Assembly (NCBI GenBank): GCA_017853735.1
Contig: JAFMJA010000050.1
Span: 1-13,400, forward strand
Direction of reading: 5' to 3'
Length of the DNA stretch: 13,400 bases
Origin: Burkholderiaceae bacterium
GTDB taxonomy: Bacteria > Pseudomonadota > Gammaproteobacteria > Burkholderiales > Burkholderiaceae_C
Made by a program: the position numbers and the translations under genes. The notes under the pieces are model-generated. The model searched no databases and was not told the DNA's origin. It worked only from the letters and a program-made list of their open reading frames with translations. Of the stretch, positions 5,435 to 12,393 are shown in pieces (the stretch's first letter is position 1; each line of letters begins with the position of its first letter).

Positions 5435-7552
5435 ATGTCCACTTCAGCCCAGGCCAGCCAAGCGCAAGCCGTCGCGCCAAACTTTCGACCCGTGACAGAG
5501 TTGCTGTCGTCGATGCGCTTTGCCATTTCATTGCTGACCGTGATCAGCATCGCTTCGGTGATCGGCACGGTTCTCAAGCAACACGAGCCGCTGAACAATT
5601 ACATCAATCAGTTCGGCCCTTTCTGGGCTGAGGTTTTCAACAAGGTCAATCTCTATGCCATCTACAGTGCATGGTGGTTTTTGCTGATCCTGGCCTTTTT
5701 GGTGCTCAGCACCTCCCTTTGCATTGCCCGTAATGCGCCCAAGATTTTGGCCGACCTGCGTACCTTCAAGGAAAACATCCGCGAGCAGAGCTTGCAGGCT
5801 TTTCACCACCGCGCCCAGGGTGAAATGACAGAGGGCCCTGAGCTGGCGGCAAGCCGAATCGGCCAAATCCTGGTGGGTGCTGGTTGGAAGGTCAAGTTAC
5901 AGAGGCGTGAATTGGATGCAGTCACAGGCTGGATGGTGGCGGCCAAGGCTGGCGCGGCCAACAAAATAGGCTACCTGGCGGCGCACAGTGCGATTGTTCT
6001 GGTCTGCGTGGGGGGCTTGTTGGACGGCGATCTGATCGTTCGGGCCCAGATGTGGGCGGGAGGCAAGACCCCCTTTTCTGGAAGCGGAATGATTGCCGAT
6101 GTGAAGCCCGAACATCGCCTTGCGGAGAACAACCCCACATTCCGCGGCAACCTGCTGGTATCGGAGGGAACCCGCTCCAGCACGGCCATCCTCAATCAAT
6201 CGGATGGTATCTTGCTGCAAGAGTTGCCGTTTGCCATTGAACTCAAAAAGTTCATCGTTGAATATTATTCGACCGGCATGCCCAAGTTGTTTGCCAGCGA
6301 GATCGTGATTCATGACAAGGCCAGCGGTGCAAGCCAGGAGGCTCGGGTAGAGGTCAACCATCCGGCCAGCTACAAAGGCATAGAGATCTACCAGTCCAGC
6401 TTTGAAGATGGTGGCTCCAGCGTGCGCCTCAAGGCGCTTCCTATGAACGCCAACTCCCGGCCATTCGAGGTGGACGGTGTGATCGGAGGCTCCACCCAGC
6501 TGAGCAATGGTTCGGAAAAGCTCACCCTGGAGTTCACCGGGCTGCGGGTGATCAATGTCGAGAATTTGGGTCAGGCTGCTGGCTCTGGCACGGATGTTCG
6601 AAAGGTGGATTTGCGTGCATCGCTGGACAAGCAGCTGGGATCGGCGAACAAGCCTGAGAGCAAGAAAAACCTGCGCAATGTGGGGCCTAGCGTCAGCTAT
6701 AAACTGCGCGATGCAGCCGGCCAAGCCCGAGAGTTTAACAACTACATGCTGCCGATACAACTGGGTGATGCTGCGCCCGTGTACCTGATGGGTGTGCGCG
6801 ACACTCCGGCCGAGCCATTTCGATACCTGCGTGTTCCCGTCGATGCCGAAGGGGGACTGGGTGATTTTCTTCGACTGCGCGCAGCGCTGGAAGATCCTGC
6901 AACACGAGCCTTGGCGGTACGACGCTATGTCCAGCGGGTGCTCGACCCTGCGCGCCCCGATTTGAAGGAACAGCTGAGTGCCTCGGCCCTGCGCGCGCTG
7001 TCGCTGTTTGCCGGCGTCGAAGCCAAGAACAATTCGGCGGGTGGATTGCAGGCGGTTGCCGACTTCATGGAGGCCAACATCCCTGCCGCAGAGCGTGAGC
7101 GCGCAGGCGAGGTGTTGGTGCGGGTTTTGAACGGAACCCTGTTCGAGTTGTTACAGTTAGGGCGCGAACGCCTTGGGCTCAAGGCTTTGCTGGCGGATGA
7201 CAGCTCACAGGCTTATGTGACACAACTGGTGTTGGCGTTAAGCGATGCCTTTTTTTATCCGGCCCCGATGGCGCTGCAACTGATAGATTTTCAGCAAGTT
7301 CAGGCCAGCGTATTTCAGGTGGCCCGTGCCCCGGGCAGGACCCTGGTCTATCTGGGATGTGCCATGCTTATCATTGGCGTATTTGCCATGCTGTATGTGC
7401 GGGAACGCCGTTTGTGGGTCTGGCTGACACCGCAAGGTACAGGCGCACAGGCGGTCATGGCTCTGTCTGCTAATCGTAAAACCATGGACGTAGACCGCGA
7501 ATTCATGGCGCTGCGTGACCGGCTGCTGAATGTCAAGGAGGGCAAGTCATGA
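5435..7552 (+). CDS. resB: Cytochrome c biogenesis protein ResB (Ccs1), System II
   Basis: With CcsB it forms the System II heme-transport and cytochrome c synthase complex in the inner membrane, attaching heme to apocytochromes outside the membrane. The 705-residue protein has the ResB layout: two membrane segments near residues 28-47 and 77-98, a cytoplasmic stretch, a third segment near 178-197 with a His in its core (LAAHSAIV, H184), then a large periplasmic domain to about residue 635, and a final membrane segment (about 636-655, YLGCAMLIIGVFAMLYV) with a short cytoplasmic tail. The start ATG has no Shine-Dalgarno and sits right after a terminator and a -10-like box, so a leaderless message is possible. 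The stop overlaps the ccsB start (ATGA), indicating coupled translation. The preceding cytochrome c4 is a likely client. Confidence 0.93.
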   Translation: MSTSAQASQAQAVAPNFRPVTELLSSMRFAISLLTVISIASVIGTVLKQHEPLNNYINQFGPFWAEVFNKVNLYAIYSAWWFLLILAFLVLSTSLCIARNAPKILADLRTFKENIREQSLQAFHHRAQGEMTEGPELAASRIGQILVGAGWKVKLQRRELDAVTGWMVAAKAGAANKIGYLAAHSAIVLVCVGGLLDGDLIVRAQMWAGGKTPFSGSGMIADVKPEHRLAENNPTFRGNLLVSEGTRSSTAILNQSDGILLQELPFAIELKKFIVEYYSTGMPKLFASEIVIHDKASGASQEARVEVNHPASYKGIEIYQSSFEDGGSSVRLKALPMNANSRPFEVDGVIGGSTQLSNGSEKLTLEFTGLRVINVENLGQAAGSGTDVRKVDLRASLDKQLGSANKPESKKNLRNVGPSVSYKLRDAAGQAREFNNYMLPIQLGDAAPVYLMGVRDTPAEPFRYLRVPVDAEGGLGDFLRLRAALEDPATRALAVRRYVQRVLDPARPDLKEQLSASALRALSLFAGVEAKNNSAGGLQAVADFMEANIPAAERERAGEVLVRVLNGTLFELLQLGRERLGLKALLADDSSQAYVTQLVLALSDAFFYPAPMALQLIDFQQVQASVFQVARAPGRTLVYLGCAMLIIGVFAMLYVRERRLWVWLTPQGTGAQAVMALSANRKTMDVDREFMALRDRLLNVKEGKS

Positions 7553-8865
7553 ACACCACCACGCTTATTCTTAACCCCGGGTACTTCTCCAGGCGAAATG
7601 CCTTGGATTGGATTTTTGCGATGCTGGTGGGCGGTGGTGGCCTGTACGCTCTGAATAATTACAGTGCTGCCATGGATGTCTACGAGCAGGCCATCCTGTT
7701 GGGATCCATCCCATCGGCGATAGCTTTAGGCTGGTTCTGGCGCCCGCTGCGCGCACTGATGGTGGTGGTGGCAGGCCTTTCCCTATTGGGCATTGCCCTG
7801 TACCAGGGACAGCTGGCACGCGCCGAGAGCGTGTTTTTGCTCAAATACTTCCTCTCCAGCCAGTCAGCCATTTTGTGGATGAGCATGCTGTTCTTCATGA
7901 GCACCCTGTTTTACTGGCTGGGCATGTTCAGCCGGTCGCAGTCGTCGGTCATGGAGTTGATCGCTTCGCGAATGACGTGGGTGGCAGTGACCCTGGCCCT
8001 GGTGGGCATCATGATCCGCTGGTACGAAAGCTACTTGCTGGGGCCAGACATTGGACATATTCCTGTCAGCAATCTGTACGAAGTGTTCGTGCTTTTTTGC
8101 TGGATGACCGCCTTGTTCTATCTCTACTTCGAGGCGCAGTACCGCACACGCGCCATGGGCGCTTTTGTCATGTTGGTGGTCAGCGCCGCAGTGGGTTTTC
8201 TGCTCTGGTACACCGTGGTGCGCGAGGCACACGAGATTCAACCGCTGGTGCCGGCCCTCAAGAGTTGGTGGATGAAGCTGCATGTGCCAGCCAATTTCAT
8301 TGGCTACGGCACCTTTGCCTTGTCGGCCATGCTGGCTTTCGCTTACCTGATCAAGAGCGAGGCAACGCAAACCCGCTGGTACAAGCTCACTCCATTGTGG
8401 TTGTTCGGCATTGTGTTGTGCTTTGTGCCCATCGCCTTTCGCAAGAGCACGGCTGAAGCCGGCGGCAGTTACTGGCTGTTCTATTTCATCATTGCCAGCC
8501 TGATTGTTGGCGGTATCCTGCTCGGGCGCAAACGCATTGCCGAGCGCCTGCCGTCGCTCGAAGTGCTGGATGATGTGATGTACAAGGCCATTGCCGTAGG
8601 CTTTGCTTTTTTTACCATTGCCACCGTGCTCGGTGCACTATGGGCGGCCGAAGCCTGGGGCGGCTATTGGAGTTGGGACCCCAAGGAGACCTGGGCCCTG
8701 ATCGTCTGGCTCAATTACGCAGCCTGGTTGCATATGCGGTTGATGAAAGGCCTGCGCGGCACCATTGCCTCGTGGTGGGCACTGGCGGGGCTTGGCGTGA
8801 CAACCTTTGCTTTCATCGGTGTCAATATGTTTCTCAGCGGCCTGCACAGCTACGGTGCTCTTTAG
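7549..8865 (+). CDS. ccsB: Cytochrome c biogenesis protein CcsB (ResC/CcsA-type), System II
   Basis: Heme-handling partner of ResB in the inner membrane. The 438-residue, largely hydrophobic protein carries the tryptophan-rich heme-binding WWD signature WGGYWSWD (370-377) continuing as PKETW. Three well-placed histidines (H245 in KLHVPAN, H395 in WLHMRL, H433 in GLHSYG) correspond to the conserved heme-ligand histidines of the family. SNLYEVF (174-180) is the usual block ahead of the cytochrome c assembly domain. Roughly 160 N-terminal residues form an extra set of membrane segments before that domain. A strong AAGGAGG lies just upstream of the ATG, inside the resB 3' end, unlike the SD-less resB start. 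The 4-bp overlap with resB implies a fixed ratio of the two subunits. Confidence 0.94.
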   Translation: MNTTTLILNPGYFSRRNALDWIFAMLVGGGGLYALNNYSAAMDVYEQAILLGSIPSAIALGWFWRPLRALMVVVAGLSLLGIALYQGQLARAESVFLLKYFLSSQSAILWMSMLFFMSTLFYWLGMFSRSQSSVMELIASRMTWVAVTLALVGIMIRWYESYLLGPDIGHIPVSNLYEVFVLFCWMTALFYLYFEAQYRTRAMGAFVMLVVSAAVGFLLWYTVVREAHEIQPLVPALKSWWMKLHVPANFIGYGTFALSAMLAFAYLIKSEATQTRWYKLTPLWLFGIVLCFVPIAFRKSTAEAGGSYWLFYFIIASLIVGGILLGRKRIAERLPSLEVLDDVMYKAIAVGFAFFTIATVLGALWAAEAWGGYWSWDPKETWALIVWLNYAAWLHMRLMKGLRGTIASWWALAGLGVTTFAFIGVNMFLSGLHSYGAL

Positions 8866-8874
8866 CCGTCGTGT

Positions 8875-8915
8875 GATCGACCGGTACTGAGCGGTGGCCA
8901 GGCGGGTCGATCTTT
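8875..8915 (+). terminator. Inverted repeat after ccsB, possible weak terminator
   Basis: A perfect 8-bp inverted repeat, GATCGACC (8875-8882) with GGTCGATC (8905-8912), has a 22-nt loop and only TTT after it (8913-8915). It starts 9 bp after the ccsB stop, the right place for a terminator, but the long loop and short T-run make it weak. It could instead be an operator, since the candidate msrP -35 box lies in the loop. Confidence 0.4.
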
Positions 8916-8923
8916 GACACAAT
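8895..8923 (+). promoter_or_regulatory. Candidate sigma-70 promoter for msrP-msrQ
   Basis: TGGCCA (8895-8900, four of six bases of TTGACA) and CACAAT (8918-8923) are separated by 17 bp and predict a start near 8930, giving a 36-nt leader that contains the msrP ribosome binding site AGGAAGG (8951-8957). The inverted repeat after ccsB overlaps this promoter. Confidence 0.4.
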
Positions 8924-8965
8924 GTCCATATTCCTCGCCAGGAAATTCCAAGGAAGGGTGACAGT

Positions 8966-9964
8966 ATGCTGATCCGCAATCATGACCATGGCTTCCATCA
9001 TCCTCTGGCCAGCGAGATCACCCCCGCTGAACTCGCCCAGGGCCGCCGAAAATTGTTGCAAACACTGGGTAAGGGAGTCGCTGGCTTGTCACTGGCCAAC
9101 TGGACGAGTGGTGCCGTATTGGCGCAGAACCAGGCACGCCCAGGCCGCTTGCCCGCATTGAACCATGTCAAATCAACCCTGTCAGGCGCGATCACCATGG
9201 AAAAATCCACGGAGTTCAAAGACGCCACCAGCTACAACAATTTTTATGAATTTGGCACCGACAAGAGCGACCCAGCCCGATACGCCCATACTCTGAAGAC
9301 TTCCCCCTGGGCGGTGAATATCGAGGGCCTGGTGAAAAAACCAGGTCAGTACGGGATCGAGGACCTGCTCAAGCTGGCCGCCATGGAAGAACGCATTTAC
9401 CGGATGCGCTGTGTGGAGGGTTGGTCAATGGTGATCCCTTGGTTGGGCTACTCACTGGCAGAGCTCATACGTCGACTCGAACCGCTGGGCAGCGCCAAAT
9501 ATGTTGAATTTGTCACCCAGGCTGATCGAGAGACCATGCCTGGCTTGAGTTCCAGCGTGATCGATTGGCCTTATGTAGAAGGGCTGAGGCTGGACGAGGC
9601 CATGCACCCCCTGACCATGCTCAGCTTTGGCATGTATGGTGAGGTTCTGACCAAACAATGCGGTGCACCCGTGCGCCTTGTCGTGCCCTGGAAATACGGC
9701 TTTAAGAGCAGCAAGAGCATTGTCCGGATACGGTTCACCGACCGACAGCCCACCACCTCCTGGATGAAGTCGGCGCCGCAGGAGTATGGGTTTTATTCCA
9801 ATGTCAATCCGGGCGTCGATCACCCGCGCTGGAGCCAGGCGAGTGAGCGTCGCATCGGTGAGGATGGGCTCTTTACCAAGAAGCGAAAAACTTTGCTGTT
9901 CAACGGCTACGAGGCCCAGGTGGGACAGCTCTATGCCGGGATGGACCTGAAAAAGTATTTCTGA
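8966..9964 (+). CDS. msrP: Periplasmic methionine sulfoxide reductase, molybdopterin catalytic subunit MsrP (YedY)
   Basis: Reduces methionine sulfoxide in oxidised periplasmic proteins using a molybdenum-molybdopterin cofactor. The 332-residue precursor has a twin-arginine signal (RR at 27-28 in QGRRKLLQTLG, then a moderately hydrophobic stretch and AQ near residues 53-54), as expected for a protein exported folded with its cofactor. The molybdenum-ligating Cys lies in MRCVEGWSM (C149). The family blocks WPYVEGLRLDEAMHPLT (201-217), GAPVRLVVPWKYGFKS (233-248) and the C-terminal NGYEAQVGQLY (313-323) are all present. A good ribosome binding site lies 8 nt before the ATG. The Tat motif is non-ideal, with Leu rather than Phe at the +2 position and Gly before the arginines. 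msrQ starts 8 bp after its stop and encodes its membrane partner. Confidence 0.95.
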   Translation: MLIRNHDHGFHHPLASEITPAELAQGRRKLLQTLGKGVAGLSLANWTSGAVLAQNQARPGRLPALNHVKSTLSGAITMEKSTEFKDATSYNNFYEFGTDKSDPARYAHTLKTSPWAVNIEGLVKKPGQYGIEDLLKLAAMEERIYRMRCVEGWSMVIPWLGYSLAELIRRLEPLGSAKYVEFVTQADRETMPGLSSSVIDWPYVEGLRLDEAMHPLTMLSFGMYGEVLTKQCGAPVRLVVPWKYGFKSSKSIVRIRFTDRQPTTSWMKSAPQEYGFYSNVNPGVDHPRWSQASERRIGEDGLFTKKRKTLLFNGYEAQVGQLYAGMDLKKYF

Positions 9965-9972
9965 GTCTGTAT

Positions 9973-10635
9973 GTGCGCGGCCTGAATCGTTTTTTTCTGA
10001 GTCGGGCAGCCAAGCCCGTGTGCTTTGTGTGTTCCTTGCTGCCACTGTGCTGGTTGGCGTTCGCGGCTGGCGCGGACAAGCTTGGTGCCAACCCAGCTGA
10101 AGCCCTGGTGCGCGCTACAGGCGACTGGACCTTGCGTTTTCTATGCCTGGCGCTGGCGGTAACGCCTGTGCGTCAGTGCTTCAGCCTGCATGGCCTGGCG
10201 CGGCTGCGCCGAATGGTGGGCGTATTCACTTTTTTTTACGCCTTGCTGCATCTGGGCAGTTACGCCTGGTTCGACATGGGTTTTGAACTTGGTGATATTG
10301 GCCGCGATATTGTCAAACGGCCATTTATCCTGGTCGGATTCTCGGCATTTTTAATGCTTGCCTTGTTGGCGTCAACCTCCTTCAATCGCGCGGTCCGCTG
10401 GCTTGGAGGGGCGCGCTGGCAGGCGCTTCACCGGATGGTTTATCTGATCGCCGGGCTGGCGATTCTGCATTTTTTCTGGATGCGCGCGGGCAAGAACGAC
10501 TTTGCCGAGGTGCTGCTTTACGCGATGATTCTTGGCCTGCTGCTAGGCTGGCGCCTTAGCCGACGAGTTGTTCGTGGCGCATCTGATCGGCCACTGTCTC
10601 GCGTTGACGAATCAGGTAGCTCTGCTCCCCGTTGA
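9973..10635 (+). CDS. msrQ: Heme-binding membrane subunit MsrQ (YedZ)
   Basis: Inner-membrane b-type heme protein of the ferric-reductase-like family that passes electrons, in E. coli from the quinone pool, to MsrP. The 220-residue product shows about six hydrophobic segments. Histidines H93 (LLHLGSY), H153 (ALHRMVY) and H166 (AILHFFW) keep the spacing I recall for the E. coli heme ligands. The start is GTG at 9973, because the ATG two bases earlier (9971) is out of frame and stops after four codons. No clear Shine-Dalgarno is seen, so translation probably depends on coupling to msrP. The last 26 codons overlap the lysA 3' end on the other strand. That tail (RGASDRPLSRVDESGSSAPR) is polar and probably dispensable. 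An 8-base T tract lies at 10230-10237. Confidence 0.92.
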   Translation: MRGLNRFFLSRAAKPVCFVCSLLPLCWLAFAAGADKLGANPAEALVRATGDWTLRFLCLALAVTPVRQCFSLHGLARLRRMVGVFTFFYALLHLGSYAWFDMGFELGDIGRDIVKRPFILVGFSAFLMLALLASTSFNRAVRWLGGARWQALHRMVYLIAGLAILHFFWMRAGKNDFAEVLLYAMILGLLLGWRLSRRVVRGASDRPLSRVDESGSSAPR

Positions 10636-11833
10636 CCAAGACTTCAGCCGCACGTCCCCGGCTGTTGTAATTGCTGGCCATGCTCATGCAGTAGGCGCCA
10701 GCTGACAGTAGGGCCACCAAGTCACCGGTTGCAAGGTCCAGCGCACGCTCACGTCCCAACCAGTCCCCGCTCTCGCAAACCGGACCGACCACATCCCACA
10801 CCTGTGATTTTCCACCGCGGGGCGACAGTGGAACGATTTGGTGGAAGGCCTCATACATGGCCGGTCGGGGCAGGTCGTTCATCGCGGCGTCCACAATACA
10901 GAAATTCTTCAGAGGACCTGGTTTGAGGTAAAGCACCTCCGTCAGACAGACACCCGCATTGCCGACCAGGGATCGACCGGGTTCAATCATGATCTGTCGC
11001 TGTCCGTAGCCTCGTGCATCGAGCTTGGCCAGCAATTTGGACCATAAGGCATCAGCCGCGGGGGGAGTGTCGCCGTTGTAGTTGATGCCCAGGCCGCCGC
11101 CGAAATCGATATGGGTCAGGCTGATGCCAGCAGCTTCAATGGCTCCAACCAGATCCAGCACACGGTCCATGGCATCCAGATAAGGTGCTTCCTGTGTGAT
11201 CTGCGAGCCGATGTGGCAGTCAATACCCACCACTTTCAATCCCGGCATGGATGATGCCCGCTGGTAGGTGGCCAGGGTTTGTTCATGTGCAATGCCGAAC
11301 TTGTTGTCCTTGAGCCCAGTGGAGATGTAGGGGTGGGTTTGCGCGTCCACATCGGGGTTGACCCGGATACTCACAGGTGCTTGCCTGCCCATAGCCAGAG
11401 CAACTTGATTGAGAACCTCCAGTTCCGCCTGGCTCTCGACGTTGAAGCAGGCAATGCCGGCGGCCAAGGCGCGTTGCATTTCTGATCTGGTTTTGCCTAC
11501 TCCGGAAAATATGACTTTGTCGGCTTGACCGCCTGCTGCCAAGACGCGTTCCAGCTCTCCACCCGAAACAATATCGAATCCGCAGCCGGCCCGAGCGAAC
11601 AGTTGCAAAATGGCCAGAGAGGAGTTGGCCTTCATGGCGTAGCAAACCTGGGCATTCCGTCCGGAAAAGCCGCGTTGGTAAGCGGCCAGTGCAGACAGCA
11701 TCGCCGCACTGGAATAGACGAACAAGGGCGTGCCATATTGGCGGGCCAGGTCCGACAGGCGCACTTGCTCTACATGGAGCTGATTACCATGGTAGGCAAT
11801 ATGGGGTTGGCCGGGAAGGATTTGCTCGCTCAT
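10556..11833 (-). CDS. lysA: Diaminopimelate decarboxylase
   Basis: PLP enzyme converting meso-diaminopimelate to L-lysine and CO2, the last step of lysine synthesis, in the cytoplasm. The 425-residue protein has the alanine-racemase-like barrel, with the PLP lysine in CYAMKAN (K68), HIGSQ (207-211), the phosphate-binding GGGLGI (245-250) and EPGRS (284-288). CESGD (353-357) supplies the cysteine and acid that complete the partner's active site, and YCMSMASNYN (381-390) lies near the C-terminus. The length is normal. The start codon overlaps the lptM stop (ATGA) and has no strong Shine-Dalgarno of its own, so it is probably translated by coupling with lptM. Its 3' end is antisense to the last 80 bp of msrQ. 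Confidence 0.96.
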   Translation of the reverse strand: MSEQILPGQPHIAYHGNQLHVEQVRLSDLARQYGTPLFVYSSAAMLSALAAYQRGFSGRNAQVCYAMKANSSLAILQLFARAGCGFDIVSGGELERVLAAGGQADKVIFSGVGKTRSEMQRALAAGIACFNVESQAELEVLNQVALAMGRQAPVSIRVNPDVDAQTHPYISTGLKDNKFGIAHEQTLATYQRASSMPGLKVVGIDCHIGSQITQEAPYLDAMDRVLDLVGAIEAAGISLTHIDFGGGLGINYNGDTPPAADALWSKLLAKLDARGYGQRQIMIEPGRSLVGNAGVCLTEVLYLKPGPLKNFCIVDAAMNDLPRPAMYEAFHQIVPLSPRGGKSQVWDVVGPVCESGDWLGRERALDLATGDLVALLSAGAYCMSMASNYNSRGRAAEVLVNGEQSYLIRQRETVADQMRHEQLVG

Positions 11834-12051
11834 GGACGACTTGAATTGGCAGGAGAGGCTGGGGATTCCTGTTTGGGGGCAGGCAGGCCGGGCGTCAAAA
11901 TCTCTGGGAGTGTTGCACGCTGGGCGGCCGCAGGATCGCTGGGCAGGTAAAGCGCGCCGGTCTGGCCGCAGCCGCTCGACCCCAGCAAGGTCACAGCCCC
12001 AAGGACAACAAGGGCAATCAGCCTGACTAGAATTTGCTTTGAATGCAACAT
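11830..12051 (-). CDS. lptM: LPS-assembly lipoprotein LptM (YifL-like)
   Basis: Small lipoprotein, 73 residues from the ATG at 12051. It has a short basic N-terminus, a hydrophobic core (IALVVLGAVTLLG) and a lipobox-like SSGC, and then the family's hallmark CGQTGALYLP directly after the lipidated Cys. The rest is a Pro/Ala-rich tail. In E. coli LptM stabilises the LptD-LptE translocon and promotes correct disulfides in LptD. Immediate upstream coupling to lysA is the common arrangement in proteobacteria. Two adjacent ATGs (12054 and 12051) are possible. The -10 box at 12063-12058 predicts transcription starting exactly at 12051, so the second is preferred. A frame extending to 12090 would run through the promoter and into cyaY and is rejected. 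Confidence 0.85.
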   Translation of the reverse strand: MLHSKQILVRLIALVVLGAVTLLGSSGCGQTGALYLPSDPAAAQRATLPEILTPGLPAPKQESPASPANSSRP

Positions 12052-12057
12052 CATGGA

Positions 12058-12063
12058 ATTGTA
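12058..12063 (-). promoter_or_regulatory. -10 box for lptM-lysA
   Basis: TACAAT (12063 down to 12058) is a five-of-six match to the sigma-70 -10 box. It ends 3 nt before the first lptM ATG and 6 nt before the second. It lies directly against the cyaY start codon (12064), so the two 5' ends are only 12 bp apart. No convincing -35 was found; it would have to lie inside cyaY. Confidence 0.45.
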
Positions 12064-12393
12064 ATGACCGACAACGAGTACATGGACCAAGCTGAAAGTC
12101 TCCTACGCCAGGTAGAGACCAGTTGCGACCGGCTGAATGAGCAAACCGATGCCGATATCGACAACCAGCGGGTGGGCGGAATGATCACTCTGACTTTTGC
12201 CAACCGCAGTCAAATCATCATCAATTTACAAAAGCCGCTGCATGAAGTCTGGCTTGCCGCCCGAGCAGGCGGGTTTCATTACAAGTTTGACGGCCAAAAC
12301 TGGATGGACACCAAGGGCAAGGGTGAATTCTTTGCCAATCTTGGGCGCTTTGCGAGTGAGCAGGCTGGCTGCGCGCTCGACTTTGGGGCCTGA
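12064..12393 (+). CDS. cyaY: Bacterial frataxin, iron-sulfur assembly protein CyaY
   Basis: Iron-binding regulator of the IscS-IscU iron-sulfur cluster machinery in the cytoplasm. The 109-residue protein has the frataxin fold pattern: an acidic N-terminal helix (MTDNEYMDQAESLLRQVE), then DADIDNQRVGGMITLTF, the signature strand and turn IIINLQKPLHEVWLAA (residues 58-73), and GGFHYKFDGQNWMDT leading into the final helix. The frame is open upstream to 12043, but the ATG at 12064 gives the family's N-terminus and avoids the divergent lptM start region. Its ribosome binding site is weak (GGA about 6 nt upstream). It diverges from lptM-lysA and its stop abuts the stop of the convergent PBP gene. 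Confidence 0.93.
   Translation: MTDNEYMDQAESLLRQVETSCDRLNEQTDADIDNQRVGGMITLTFANRSQIIINLQKPLHEVWLAARAGGFHYKFDGQNWMDTKGKGEFFANLGRFASEQAGCALDFGA

Noticed and set aside
5897..6760. 287-codon open frame on the minus strand within resB
   Set aside because: Antisense shadow of the ResB periplasmic domain, with no plausible ribosome binding site or family motifs.
9452..10045. 197-codon minus-strand open frame spanning the msrP end and msrQ start
   Set aside because: It overlaps two well-identified genes on the other strand and has no recognisable protein features.
10230..10237. T8 in msrQ (and the A8 in the PBP gene, T8 at 12421-12428 on the plus strand) as phase-variation or slippage sites
   Set aside because: Both encode ordinary residues in normal-length housekeeping proteins; tracts of this length occur by chance and there is no sign of a disrupted frame.
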